This document shows positions 7,822 through 15,130 of a stretch of DNA of 45,712 bases, in pieces. The translations under genes were made by a program, and so were the position numbers. Below the pieces are notes generated by a model. That model saw only the letters and a list, made by a program, of their open reading frames with translations, had not been told where the DNA came from and ran no database searches. The stretch is from a virus: positions 1-45,712 of IMG/VR virus record IMGVR_UViG_3300031507_000010. One strand, 5' to 3'. Position 1 is the first letter of the stretch, and each line of letters opens with the position of its first letter.

Positions 7822-9419
7822 GTCTCAGGAATTACCAGGAAGAGGCGATCGCAGCCGTCTTCGCCGCGTGGGCGGAGGGTATGCGGAAACCGGCGGTCGT
7901 GCTCCCCTGCGGTGCCGGGAAGACAGTGATCTTCTCCCACCTCGCAGCGCAGTCCATGGAGCGGGACGGGCGCCGGGTCCTGGTGATCGTCAATCGAGAC
8001 GAACTCTGCGATCAGGCCATGGACAAGATGCGCGCGATCGCCCCGCACCTGCGCACGGGGAAAGTGAAGGCCGCCGATGACGAGACCGGCGCGGATGTGG
8101 TCGTGGCCTCGGTGCAGACACTGGCGCGCCCGGCGCGGCTGGAACGACTGCTCCGGTCGGAGACCCGGCGGCCGTTCGGGCTGGTGGTCACGGACGAATG
8201 CCATTTCGCAGCGGCCCAGTCGTACATCACCGTTCTGGGTGCGTTCCCGGACGCGAACCATGTCGGGTTCACCGCGACGCTCGCGCGCGGGGACGGGGTG
8301 GGTCTGGGCTCCGTCTGGGACGGGGTGGCGTACTCCAAGTCCATTCTGTGGATGATCTCCAAGGGGTATCTCGTTGACGTGCGGGGCCGGGAGATCACGG
8401 CGGAGGGTCTGGACCTGGGCTCTGTGAAGCGCACCCAGGGGGATTACCAGGTCGGTGCGCTCGGTGAGGCGATGGTGGACTCGGGTGCCAACGAGGTGGC
8501 TGCGGAGGCGTACCGGCTGCACGCGGGGGACCGCTCCGGTGTGGCGTTCACGCCCACGGTTGCCAGCGCACACGACCTGGCGACCGAGCTGCGCAAGCGG
8601 GACATCGCCACGGCGGTGGTATCAGGCGAGACTCCCCGGGACGAACGGCTGAGGGCGTACGAGGATTCGCGCACCGGCCGCGTCCAGGTGCTGGCCAACT
8701 GCCAGGTTCTCACAACAGGATTTGATGCCCCGTGGCTGTCCTGCGCGATGATCGCCCGTCCGACCCAGTCACAGACCCTGTGGATTCAGATGGCCGGCCG
8801 CTCCATCAGGACGTGGCCGGGCAAGAAAGACGCGCTGATCCTGAACCTGGGAGGAGCCGGCGGGAAGCTCCGTAGCCTGATCGATCTGGAACCCGGGGCC
8901 GTGAAGGCGGTCCGGGAGAACGAGACCCTGACCGAAGCCATGGTCCGGGAGGAAGAGGAAGGTAACCGCGCGCTTCCCTCCGGCTCATTGGCGTACGAGT
9001 TGAAGCACCGGGACATGGACCTGTTCGCGGGGTCGTCCCAGTCCTGGCTGACCACCGCTGCGGGAATCCTGTTCATCCCGGCCGGGGAGTCCGGGGAGGT
9101 GCTGTTGTGGCAGTCCCAGACCCCGGGCCTGTGGGATGTGGTGCACGCCCCGAAGACCGGAAAATGGACCCGGCTGCATGCGGATCTTCCGATCGGTACG
9201 GCTACCGGCTGGGCCGAGACGGAGGCTGACGACCTGGCCGGGTTCAACGTGCGCAAGACCGCGAGCTGGCGGAAGAAGCGCCCGTCCGAGGCGCAGTTGG
9301 AATTCGCCGCCCGGCTCCGGATCGACCTGCCGAAGGACGTGAGGTCAGGCGAGCTGGGCAACCTCATCTCCGTGGCGCTCGCGTCCCGGAAACTGGACAG
9401 GTACTTGCCCCGTGTGTGA
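7806..9419 (+). CDS. Superfamily 2 DNA/RNA helicase (DEAD/DEAH-like)
   Basis: The start is taken as GTG 7806 (V-A-T-Q-L-S-L-R-N-Y-Q), preceded by GGAGACGGAGA, giving 537 residues. A Q-like motif (L-R-N-Y-Q-E-E-A-I), Walker A G-A-G-K-T (36-40), D-E-C-H box (130-133), a T-A-T motif after it and motif VI Q-M-A-G-R-S-I-R are all present. This matches RecQ/UvsW/type III restriction-like phage helicases that remodel branched DNA. It lies upstream of the RecB-like nuclease gene, consistent with a recombination or repair pair. Confidence 0.9.
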   Translation: MATQLSLRNYQEEAIAAVFAAWAEGMRKPAVVLPCGAGKTVIFSHLAAQSMERDGRRVLVIVNRDELCDQAMDKMRAIAPHLRTGKVKAADDETGADVVVASVQTLARPARLERLLRSETRRPFGLVVTDECHFAAAQSYITVLGAFPDANHVGFTATLARGDGVGLGSVWDGVAYSKSILWMISKGYLVDVRGREITAEGLDLGSVKRTQGDYQVGALGEAMVDSGANEVAAEAYRLHAGDRSGVAFTPTVASAHDLATELRKRDIATAVVSGETPRDERLRAYEDSRTGRVQVLANCQVLTTGFDAPWLSCAMIARPTQSQTLWIQMAGRSIRTWPGKKDALILNLGGAGGKLRSLIDLEPGAVKAVRENETLTEAMVREEEEGNRALPSGSLAYELKHRDMDLFAGSSQSWLTTAAGILFIPAGESGEVLLWQSQTPGLWDVVHAPKTGKWTRLHADLPIGTATGWAETEADDLAGFNVRKTASWRKKRPSEAQLEFAARLRIDLPKDVRSGELGNLISVALASRKLDRYLPRV

Positions 9420-9429
9420 TTTAATGAAT
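9420..9429 (+). promoter_or_regulatory. AT-rich leader motif TTTAATGAAT
   Basis: Variant of the recurrent TTTAATTAAA motif, overlapping the end of the helicase gene and placed 26 bases before the next start and its GACGGAGGAACG leader. See the family listed in findings. Confidence 0.45.
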
Positions 9430-9454
9430 CCATGAACTGAGAGACGGAGGAACG

Positions 9455-9694
9455 ATGGACGCGGACTTGCAGGAACGGAACGTTGCGGAACTGCTGAAGG
9501 TGATGGACCGGTACGGTCCGGACACGCTGAAACAGATCGAGACCCTGATCCGGGACCACGACGGGGACGGCACGGACCGCCCGTTCAGGTGGCTGTTCCG
9601 GATCAGCGAGAACGGGAACGTGGAGATGACCGTGAAGCGGGCCCGCATACGGACCTGGTTCTGGTGGGCATTGAGCAAGGCGGGCCGGTCGTGA
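9455..9694 (+). CDS. Hypothetical protein (79 residues)
   Basis: Start fixed by the GACGGAGGAACG leader. An acidic helical first half (ELLKVMDRYGPDTLKQIETL) is followed by a W/F-rich basic segment (F-R-W-L-F-R ... R-T-W-F-W-W). No recognised domain. Its TGA overlaps the next GTG (GTGA). Confidence 0.7.
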   Translation: MDADLQERNVAELLKVMDRYGPDTLKQIETLIRDHDGDGTDRPFRWLFRISENGNVEMTVKRARIRTWFWWALSKAGRS

Positions 9695-11367
9695 CCGAGA
9701 CCCCGCGCCACGCCTGCAAGGAATGCACCCGGACCGACCTGTCCCTGACCGCCAACGGCCGGGTCCGATCTCACGCCGCGAACGGCCGGCGCCCCGGCCC
9801 GGACAACCCGAACTGCCCCGGGGGTTCGGACCTGCCCTGGGACCCGGATCTTCCCTGCTTCCACCCGGACATCGACGGCATTGGCCGGTGCAAGGACTGT
9901 TCCGAAGACCTGCGTCCGACCATCGCCGAGGTGGACGTGGCGATGCGGGCCGCGTCCGGAGACGCCCCGTTCGAGGTGGAGGAAGCAGCGCTGGAGATGC
10001 TGGAACGCCAGCGCCTGTACGGCACCCGTCCGGTCACCGCTTCCGGTGGACCTAACCCGTACCGAGCCCCGCTCCCGACCGGGAACCTGCCCCACGACCG
10101 GCGCACAGACGCACCGACGGAGGACGACCCATGGCAGACCCGTTCGACTCACCCGACAACCGCAGCGGCCCCGGACCCTGGTTCTACGCCGGTTACGACA
10201 GAGACTGTGACGGATGCGGTGAACCCCTCTACGAAGGCGACCTCATCCGAGCCGACGGCGACGGCGGGTACGAGGGACAGGACTGTTGCGGTGACGACTG
10301 AGACAGCGGACGCGTTCGACTCCGCAACCGCCCCGGTCCAGCGAGCGGAGCAGCGGGTGGAGCGCGACGGCTGGGGGCGCTACCGGCTCATCCACCCGGT
10401 GACCGGCAAGAAGCAGGCTTGGCAGCGCTGCACGACCTTCGCCAAGATGCTGGAGGACACCTTCGGGCTGGGCAAGTGGCAGCGCAGGATGGCAGCCAAG
10501 GGCCTGGCCCTACGCCCGGACCTGCTGGACATGATTGCCACGCTGGAGGTCAAGCAGGATTCGCAGCGGATGGATCTGCTGCTGGAGCAGGCCATGGACG
10601 CGGCCGGCCAGAAGGTGGCCGCGAACCAGGGCACGGTGTGCCACAAGCACACCGAGGACGTGGACCGGGGGGACTCCCTGGACGACGTGCCGCCCCGGTA
10701 CCGCGCGGACGTGACCGCTTACGTGAAGGCGATCCGCCGCGCCGGGATCACCATCGTTCCCGAGCTGATCGAGCGCATCACAGCCGTCCCCGATCTGGGG
10801 GTGGCCGGGACCCTGGACCGTATCGTTCGGGATCGAAACGGTAAATATCGGACACTCGATGTCAAAACTGGCAACATGGACTTCGGCCAGCTCGGGATCT
10901 GTGTCCAGCTCGCGGTGTACACCCACGGGGTGAACGAAGCCGGAGTGTACGACCTGGACACTGGCACGTGGCAGGCCGGTCCCAAGGTCGAGACGGACTA
11001 CGCCCTGGTGGCGCACATCCCGGTCGGCTCCGGTACCTGCGAGCTACTCAAGGTCCCGATCGACACCGGCTGGGAAGCGGTGCAGACGGCTGTCCAGGTC
11101 CGCGACTGGCGGAAGATGAAGCGGCTGTTCACGCCCTACGACCCGGAGGACGACGGGCCGTCGGAGGCCGTGGCGGAGCAGGCTGCCGTTGCAGCCCACC
11201 AGCCCCCGACGTGGGGAGAGAGGTTCCGCGCGGTGACTTCCCGGGCCGAAGCGATGGAGCTGTACACCGAAGCGTCCAAGGAGTTCGCGCCCGGTACCCA
11301 GGGGCTGAACCAACTGGTCGCCATCGGCATGGCTGCCCTGGCCGCACTGGAGGAGCGGACCGGTTGA
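9691..11367 (+). CDS. Zinc-ribbon protein continuous with a RecB-family (Cas4-like) nuclease
   Basis: From GTG 9691 a frame runs 558 residues without a stop. The first ~75 residues carry C-K-E-C, an H, C-P-G-G, and C-F-H, then C-K-D-C, a zinc-ribbon-like set. A Thr/Pro/Ala-rich linker (about 125-215) follows. The last ~340 residues hold RecB-type nuclease motifs: H in C-H-K-H, G-T-L-D-R, L-D-V-K-T-G and Q-L-A-V-Y. A separate gene (10131-10301) is nested out of phase in the linker, and GTG 10291 just after it is a plausible independent nuclease start (358 residues). So this is either a fusion or two genes that lost the stop between them. The nuclease likely processes DNA ends. Confidence 0.75.
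   Translation: MTETPRHACKECTRTDLSLTANGRVRSHAANGRRPGPDNPNCPGGSDLPWDPDLPCFHPDIDGIGRCKDCSEDLRPTIAEVDVAMRAASGDAPFEVEEAALEMLERQRLYGTRPVTASGGPNPYRAPLPTGNLPHDRRTDAPTEDDPWQTRSTHPTTAAAPDPGSTPVTTETVTDAVNPSTKATSSEPTATAGTRDRTVAVTTETADAFDSATAPVQRAEQRVERDGWGRYRLIHPVTGKKQAWQRCTTFAKMLEDTFGLGKWQRRMAAKGLALRPDLLDMIATLEVKQDSQRMDLLLEQAMDAAGQKVAANQGTVCHKHTEDVDRGDSLDDVPPRYRADVTAYVKAIRRAGITIVPELIERITAVPDLGVAGTLDRIVRDRNGKYRTLDVKTGNMDFGQLGICVQLAVYTHGVNEAGVYDLDTGTWQAGPKVETDYALVAHIPVGSGTCELLKVPIDTGWEAVQTAVQVRDWRKMKRLFTPYDPEDDGPSEAVAEQAAVAAHQPPTWGERFRAVTSRAEAMELYTEASKEFAPGTQGLNQLVAIGMAALAALEERTG
10131..10301 (+). CDS. Small zinc-finger protein nested out of frame
   Basis: ATG 10131 follows GACGGAGGACGACCC, the stereotyped leader of this phage. 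The 56-residue product has D-C-D-G-C-G, E-G-D-L-I-R-A-D-G-D-G-G-Y and Q-D-C-C-G-D-D, the look of small actinophage zinc-finger proteins, whereas the overlapping frame here is low complexity. Its stop overlaps the candidate nuclease start at 10291. I think this gene is real, which argues that the surrounding long frame is two genes. Confidence 0.65.
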   Translation: MADPFDSPDNRSGPGPWFYAGYDRDCDGCGEPLYEGDLIRADGDGGYEGQDCCGDD

Positions 11368-11376
11368 CAACCGGCT
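11354..11376 (+). terminator. Hairpin at the end of the nuclease gene
   Basis: CCGGTT and AACCGG pair around GAC, flanked by GAGC-like pairing, overlapping the stop codon. There is no U-run, so termination is possible but weakly supported. Confidence 0.35.
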
Positions 11377-11464
11377 CCTGATTTAGGAAAATGGACGTAG
11401 GCGAGGCGCCGGAAAACCGGCGACACGTGACCGGGTCACCGACCGGTTCGCTGAAACGGTGGGG

Positions 11465-11534
11465 CGCGCTGTATGCCAAGTAGAGCAGCCTGGTAACTCG
11501 GGCGGATATGCCGGTGTCGAATCCGGTCAGCGCA
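11465..11534 (+). ncRNA. Degenerate tRNA-like sequence A
   Basis: Ends pair as GCGCTG/CAGCGC with an unpaired C opposite A outside, as at positions 1-72 of initiator tRNA. A D-arm-like segment (GAG..CTC, with GAGCAGCCTGGTA as in E. coli tRNA-fMet) and a T-arm-like hairpin (GCCGG, loop TGTCGAAT, CCGGT) are present. Nine extra bases precede the D arm and the anticodon arm is too short (GGC/GCC), so this is not a normal tRNA. It lies in a 370-base gene-poor stretch after the nuclease. Confidence 0.35.
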
Positions 11535-11541
11535 CGAGCGG

Positions 11542-11614
11542 TCCGGCGGGGTGTACACCCCGTAAGACTCCCCGGCTCTCAGTCCGGATCCTGAGAGCCA
11601 CCCCGGCGGGGGTC
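11542..11614 (+). ncRNA. Stable hairpins between the two tRNA-like sequences
   Basis: The 16-base palindrome CGGGGTGTACACCCCG (11549-11564) is followed by a hairpin with a 9-bp stem (GGCTCTCAG/CTGAGAGCC, 11574-11599) enclosed by further pairing of GACTCCCC with GGGGGTC. The region looks like a folded RNA or a processing spacer rather than coding sequence. Confidence 0.4.
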
Positions 11615-11623
11615 AAGCCGCAA

Positions 11624-11689
11624 GGGTGGCGTATGGCAGTGCGTAACCGGGACCATGGCCCGGGATGCGGGTTCGAATCCCGTCCACCC
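11624..11689 (+). ncRNA. Compact tRNA-like sequence B with CAT in the anticodon position
   Basis: A cloverleaf can be drawn: acceptor GGGTGG/CCACCC, D stem CGTA/TGCG with loop TGGCAG, anticodon stem CCGGG/CCCGG with loop ACCATGG, and T arm GCGGG-TTCGAAT-CCCGT. The anticodon would be CAU, and the GGG/CCC pairs next to the loop are an initiator tRNA hallmark. Against a normal tRNA: no 8-9 linker, C instead of U at position 33, a 3-base variable region and no encoded CCA. Confidence 0.4.
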
Positions 11690-11739
11690 ACGGAGACAGA
11701 TATGCGTCACGGCAGACCACTCCCTCAAGGACAAGACCC

Positions 11740-11868
11740 GTGACCGGTGAGGACATCGTCAGAGTCCAGCGGGGCCGGATCTGTGGTGACACCAGCGCCA
11801 AAGCGAGGGATGCACAGGATCCGGCCCCGCACCCAACGGAAACAGCAACGGAAAGAGACAGAGCATGA
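11740..11868 (+). CDS. Possible 42-residue ORF overlapping a long inverted repeat
   Basis: GTG 11740 follows AAGGAC and the frame (VTGEDIVRV...) ends TGA overlapping the next gene's ATG, the usual coupling here. The product is hydrophilic with no motif. A perfect 13-bp inverted repeat (11769-11781 and 11818-11830) lies inside, so the region could instead be a structured leader for the next gene. Confidence 0.35.
   Translation: MTGEDIVRVQRGRICGDTSAKARDAQDPAPHPTETATERDRA
11769..11830. repeat. 13-bp perfect inverted repeat upstream of the 164-residue gene
   Basis: GCGGGGCCGGATC (11769-11781) is exactly complementary to 11818-11830, with a small internal hairpin (TGGTG/CACCA). As RNA it would be a long stable stem 35 bases before the next start codon. 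It may act in translational control or as an operator. Confidence 0.5.
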
Positions 11869-12359
11869 GCAACGAAGACCCGTTCGCCAGCGCCTCCGGA
11901 TTCGAGTCGATCACCGATGAGGAGCACTGCGGAAAGCTGGTCCTGTTCACCCCGCTGGAGCACGTCTTCAACGTGAAGACGAAGTACTCCACCCCCGAGA
12001 AGCCGACCACCGACGTGATCGACACGGACGCGGTCGTTCTGGACGGCACCGACGGGATCGAGGAGTTCGAATCGGTCCGCATCTTTCAGGGCCCGCTGAT
12101 CGCCACCCTCAAGCGGGCCGCGAAGTTCAACGACGCGAACCCGGACGGCGACCCGAAGACCGGCAAGCCGAGGATGATTCTCGGGCGCCTGGACCGGGGC
12201 GAGGACAAGACCGGCAAGCTGAAGAAGATCCTGGAGTTCACCGACGCGGACAAGCGGGCGTGGATCCTGACCCCGCCCTCGGAGGAGGACAAGCAGATGG
12301 CCCGGGACTACCTGGCCAAGCGGCCGGCCGCTGCGGCCCCGAACCCCTTCGAGCTGTAA
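11865..12359 (+). CDS. Hypothetical DNA-metabolism protein (164 residues)
   Basis: Opens M-S-N-E-D-P-F-A and ends with an Ala/Pro linker and N-P-F-E-L. The middle is predicted to be beta-rich (K-L-V-L-F-T-P-L, D-A-V-V-L-D) with an R-K-lined helix. Beta-rich phage proteins with a short acidic/hydrophobic tip in this position can be single-strand DNA-binding proteins, but I see no diagnostic motif. It ends 15 bases before a strong terminator. Confidence 0.65.
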   Translation: MSNEDPFASASGFESITDEEHCGKLVLFTPLEHVFNVKTKYSTPEKPTTDVIDTDAVVLDGTDGIEEFESVRIFQGPLIATLKRAAKFNDANPDGDPKTGKPRMILGRLDRGEDKTGKLKKILEFTDADKRAWILTPPSEEDKQMARDYLAKRPAAAAPNPFEL

Positions 12360-12373
12360 CACCCCGATGAACC

Positions 12374-12420
12374 GGAACGGCCCCTGTTTCTCCGCCCCCG
12401 TGGGAGACAGGGGCCGTTCC
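12374..12420 (+). terminator. Strong hairpin terminator
   Basis: A 14-bp perfect stem (12374-12387 with 12407-12420) extended by further wobble pairs encloses a short C-rich loop. It follows the 164-residue gene at once. No U-run follows, as is common in high-GC actinobacterial terminators. Confidence 0.7.
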
Positions 12421-12474
12421 CCTGTTCCGGATACGCTGAGTTCGACGAAGCGGACGACACACGACGGAGGAACG

Positions 12475-12936
12475 ATGACGAACAGCGACACCCTGCCCGG
12501 CCCGGACACTGTGGGCAACTACGGGAGATGGCTCCTGCCCGCATCCGGAGGCGGTGACCCGGTCCCCCTGGACGGGCAGTTCATCGGCATGGCCAGCAGC
12601 CGGCGCGACAGCCACAACCGCCGCATCCCGCACCCGGACGGCTTCGCCCCGCCCAACAGCCGGGGGCAGTGCTCCACCTGCCGGTGGACCGAGATCCGGG
12701 TGTTCCGGGACGCGGATGGGTACCTGATCCACCGCTCCGGCATGACGATCGTCCCCGGCGAGAGTCCCCGGCACCCTGTGGTGCGGGTGCGGACCGCGTA
12801 CGAGGTGGTGGAGTCGCTGACCTCCCGCGTGGCCGGCGGGGCGCACCTGACCCGTACTCCGGCCATGGCGCTGGCCCAGTGCGCGGCGTACGACGTGCCG
12901 CTCAGGGACGCGTACGAGAACCGTGCGGTGAGCTGA
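12475..12936 (+). CDS. Hypothetical protein with C-x-x-C motif (153 residues)
   Basis: The leader GACGGAGGAACG fixes ATG 12475. The middle has R-G-Q-C-S-T-C-R-W-T-E, a possible half zinc site, and R-V-F-R-D-A-D-G-Y; the C-terminal part is helical. No family is recognised. The stop overlaps the next ATG (TGATG). Confidence 0.65.
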   Translation: MTNSDTLPGPDTVGNYGRWLLPASGGGDPVPLDGQFIGMASSRRDSHNRRIPHPDGFAPPNSRGQCSTCRWTEIRVFRDADGYLIHRSGMTIVPGESPRHPVVRVRTAYEVVESLTSRVAGGAHLTRTPAMALAQCAAYDVPLRDAYENRAVS

Positions 12937-13133
12937 TGGCCGGGGACGGGGCGACCCCTCGCAGGGAGGTCCGCCAGCACGCCCACCGGCTTGCGGCCGA
13001 AGGTCTGAGCGCCGCCCTGAACATGTGGGAGCTGGACCGGTACTACTCCCGCGAGGACGATCAAGACGCGCTTGTGTCCGAGATGCAGGCGATCATCGAT
13101 CGGCACCGCAAGCAGGGGCGGTCTGTGGTTTAA
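12936..13133 (+). CDS. Small hypothetical protein (65 residues)
   Basis: Starts at ATG 12936, overlapping the previous stop; helical and charged (W-E-L-D-R-Y-Y-S-R-E-D-D-Q-D). Its last codons and stop are part of the AT-rich TTTAATTAAA motif serving the following methyltransferase gene. No recognised function. Confidence 0.6.
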   Translation: MAGDGATPRREVRQHAHRLAAEGLSAALNMWELDRYYSREDDQDALVSEMQAIIDRHRKQGRSVV

Positions 13134-13138
13134 TTAAA
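13129..13138 (+). promoter_or_regulatory. AT-rich leader motif TTTAATTAAA
   Basis: Perfectly palindromic core preceded by GTCTGTGG and followed by GACAGACGGAGG; 24 bases before the methyltransferase ATG. The stop codon TAA of the preceding gene lies inside it. Confidence 0.55.
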
Positions 13139-13161
13139 GGAAAGCGACAGACGGAGGAACG

Positions 13162-13821
13162 ATGACGGAACGACCCAGGGTCCTGGACCTGTTCTGCAAC
13201 GCCGGCGGAGCGGCGGTCGGGTACGCGAGCGCCGGCTTCGAGGTGGTGGGGGTGGACATCGAACCCCAGCCCAACTACCCGTTCCGGTTCGTCCAGGGCG
13301 ACGCGATCACTTTCATCACCATGAACGGATCCGGGTACGACTTGGTCCACGCGTCCCCTCCGTGCCAGTACGGGGCTGCCATCACGCTGGGGACGAACAA
13401 GCACCGCCAGAGCCTGCACCCGAACCTGTACCCGTCCACGCTGGCAGCTCTGGAAGGGACGGGGCGACCGTACGTGATCGAGAACCCCGACGCCCGCCCC
13501 GACGTGGTGCTGTGCGGGGAGATGTTCGGTCTCGGTGTGCTCCGCCACCGGAAGATCGAGCTGGGCAACTGGACGACCCCCCGGCCGGTCCACGTCAAGC
13601 ACCGGGGCCGGGTCCGGGGCTGGCGCCACGGCGAGTACTTCGACGGCCCGTACATCGCCGCCTACGGCAACGGCGGTGGCAAGGGCAGCGCACAGGAGAT
13701 GCGCGAGGCGATGGGCATCGACTGGACGGACGACCGTGACGAACTGGTGGAGATGCTCCCCCCGGCGTACACGGAGTGGATCGGCCGTGCCTTCCTCGCG
13801 CAGCGGGCCGAAGTAGGTTAA
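13162..13821 (+). CDS. DNA cytosine C5-type methyltransferase-like protein (copy 1)
   Basis: Motif I V-L-D-L-F-C-N-A-G-G (7-16) binds S-adenosylmethionine; V-D-I-E (31-34) follows, and S-P-P-C-Q (65-69) is the catalytic loop with Cys68. The E-N-V box is changed to E-N-P. At 219 residues it is short, with almost no target-recognition domain, as often seen in phage enzymes. It may methylate phage DNA against host restriction. A paralogue with nearly the same opening half lies at 37289-38005. Confidence 0.8.
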   Translation: MTERPRVLDLFCNAGGAAVGYASAGFEVVGVDIEPQPNYPFRFVQGDAITFITMNGSGYDLVHASPPCQYGAAITLGTNKHRQSLHPNLYPSTLAALEGTGRPYVIENPDARPDVVLCGEMFGLGVLRHRKIELGNWTTPRPVHVKHRGRVRGWRHGEYFDGPYIAAYGNGGGKGSAQEMREAMGIDWTDDRDELVEMLPPAYTEWIGRAFLAQRAEVG

Positions 13822-13851
13822 GCTAAATCAGACAGAGGAAGGAGCGGCACC

Positions 13852-14109
13852 ATGTCGCAGGAGACCGAAGTGAAGCTCGGCCGTGGCCGGCCGCGTCCGG
13901 AAGAGGCGATCCAGCGGGATGCGTCCGTGCTGGCCCTGCTCAGGAGCGGCCCACTCACCCGCAACCAGCTCCGGGACGCGACCGGGCTCACGGGCACGAT
14001 CGTCTACCTGTCGCTGAGCCGCTTGCGGCGCGAGGGCAAGGTGAAGCTGTGCCAGGGCACCGCGGGCAACCGGGTGTGGTCCACGGACGTGGACGGCCCG
14101 TGTCCCTGA
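13852..14109 (+). CDS. Winged-helix DNA-binding protein
   Basis: This 85-residue protein has a MarR/ArsR-like core: L-A-L-L-R-S-G-P-L-T-R-N-Q-L-R-D-A-T-G-L, then V-Y-L-S-L-S-R-L-R-R-E-G-K-V-K, then a wing. It probably regulates a nearby promoter. A GTTAAGCTAAATCAGAC variant of the leader motif (13818-13833) precedes it, and a strong terminator follows. Confidence 0.75.
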   Translation: MSQETEVKLGRGRPRPEEAIQRDASVLALLRSGPLTRNQLRDATGLTGTIVYLSLSRLRREGKVKLCQGTAGNRVWSTDVDGPCP

Positions 14110-14133
14110 GGACGTGACACGTTCCACTTACCG

Positions 14134-14159
14134 GAGGCCCCGTCATATGACGGGGCCTC
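14134..14159 (+). terminator. Perfect palindromic terminator
   Basis: GAGGCCCCGTCAT and its complement form a 26-base perfect palindrome, flanked by outer arms TTACCGGA/TCCGGTAA (14129-14136 and 14170-14177). It ends the winged-helix gene unit. Confidence 0.7.
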
Positions 14160-14183
14160 TTGCGTACTTCCGGTAACCTCCGC

Positions 14184-14193
14184 TTTAATTAAA
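14184..14193 (+). promoter_or_regulatory. AT-rich leader motif TTTAATTAAA
   Basis: Lies between the terminator and the GntR gene, followed by TCCGTCGGAGGAA. It is about 100 bases before the GntR start, further than usual; no convincing small gene follows the GGAGGAA at once. Confidence 0.5.
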
Positions 14194-14233
14194 TCCGTCG
14201 GAGGAACCGAACAGACGGACGACCCCGGGCCGT

Positions 14234-14270
14234 ACCTGATCAAGCCCCCACGGCGTTACGCTGGTCAGGT
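14234..14270. promoter_or_regulatory. Inverted repeat upstream of the GntR gene, candidate operator
   Basis: ACCTGATC (14234-14241) and GGTCAGGT (14263-14270) are inverted copies with one mismatch, 25 bases before the GTG start. GGTAA (14268-14272) and TTACC (14290-14294) form a second small dyad. The position suits autoregulation by the GntR product. Confidence 0.45.
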
Positions 14271-14294
14271 AAACCCGTAAAGGAGAAACTTACC

Positions 14295-15059
14295 GTGGAC
14301 AGTCAATCCCCCCGCACGACGAAGTACCGGGCGCTGGCGGACGCGCTGCGCTCCGCGATCGAACGCGGCGAGTACCCGGCCGGCGGGACGCTGCCCACAG
14401 TGGCGGATCTGAGGACCGCCTACGGGGCGACCAACGACACGGTGAAGTCCGCGTTCCAGGTGCTGGCCCGCGAGGGACTCATCGACACCGGACAGGGCCG
14501 ACGCACCCGCGTGCTGTCCCGCAGGCCCGTCATCCACACCTCCAGCTCCTACGTCGCCCCCGCGGCGGACGGGGGCCAGCAGACCTGGACCAAACGCCTG
14601 GCCGAACTCGGCATGCGGGGCACCCAGCGGCTGGGGCGCGTCGGGGAGGTTCCGGCGCCGGACGATGTGGCAGCCGAGCTGGACATCGAGCCGGGTTCGC
14701 CCGTGCTGCTCCGCCCCCGGGTCATGCTGGCGGACGGGGAGCCTGTGGAGCTGGCGGATTCTTACTACCTGCTGGCCGTGGCCTCCGGCACCGCGATCGC
14801 TCAGCAGGGACTGGTGCGCGGCGGGACGTACCGGATCTTCGCCGACCGGGGGTACCCGCTGGTGGACCGGCAGGAGACGATCGCGTTCGGGCCGGCCACG
14901 GAGACGGACCAGCGGGGCCTGGCGCTGCCGTCCTCCGCCTGGGTGATCCGGATGCTCATCACGCACCGCACGCACGGAGGCAGGCCCATCAGCGTGGACG
15001 TGTGCACCCTGCGGGCGGACCGGCACCGGCTGACGTACACGGTTCCCGTTCACGGGTGA
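14295..15059 (+). CDS. GntR-family (HutC/UTRA-type) transcriptional regulator
   Basis: Residues about 9-75 form the GntR winged helix (Y-R-A-L-A-D-A-L-R-S-A-I ... G-G-T-L-P-T-V-A-D-L ... V-K-S-A-F-Q-V-L-A-R-E-G-L-I); residues about 80-250 resemble a UTRA effector domain. GTG start with AAAGGAGAAA. HutC-type GntR proteins such as KorSA control transfer genes in Streptomyces conjugative elements; here Spd-like and FtsK/TraB-like genes lie downstream. Likely regulator of that block and of itself. Confidence 0.85.
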   Translation: MDSQSPRTTKYRALADALRSAIERGEYPAGGTLPTVADLRTAYGATNDTVKSAFQVLAREGLIDTGQGRRTRVLSRRPVIHTSSSYVAPAADGGQQTWTKRLAELGMRGTQRLGRVGEVPAPDDVAAELDIEPGSPVLLRPRVMLADGEPVELADSYYLLAVASGTAIAQQGLVRGGTYRIFADRGYPLVDRQETIAFGPATETDQRGLALPSSAWVIRMLITHRTHGGRPISVDVCTLRADRHRLTYTVPVHG

Positions 15060-15085
15060 GGGTTGCCGTTCCGTAGGGACTGTGA

Positions 15086-15095
15086 TTTAATTAAA
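15086..15095 (+). promoter_or_regulatory. AT-rich leader motif TTTAATTAAA
   Basis: Preceded by GGGACTGTGA and followed by TCAGACGGAGAGAGCAGC; 36 bases before ATG 15131. The 30-odd bases after it closely match those at 20738, including AAGGAGCGGGAC before the start codon. Confidence 0.55.
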
Positions 15096-15130
15096 TCAGA
15101 CGGAGAGAGCAGCGGACGAAGGAGCGGGAC

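Noticed and set aside
11465-11689. Ordinary functional tRNA genes
   Set aside because: Anticodon arm, linker and U33 features are missing; kept only as tRNA-like sequences.
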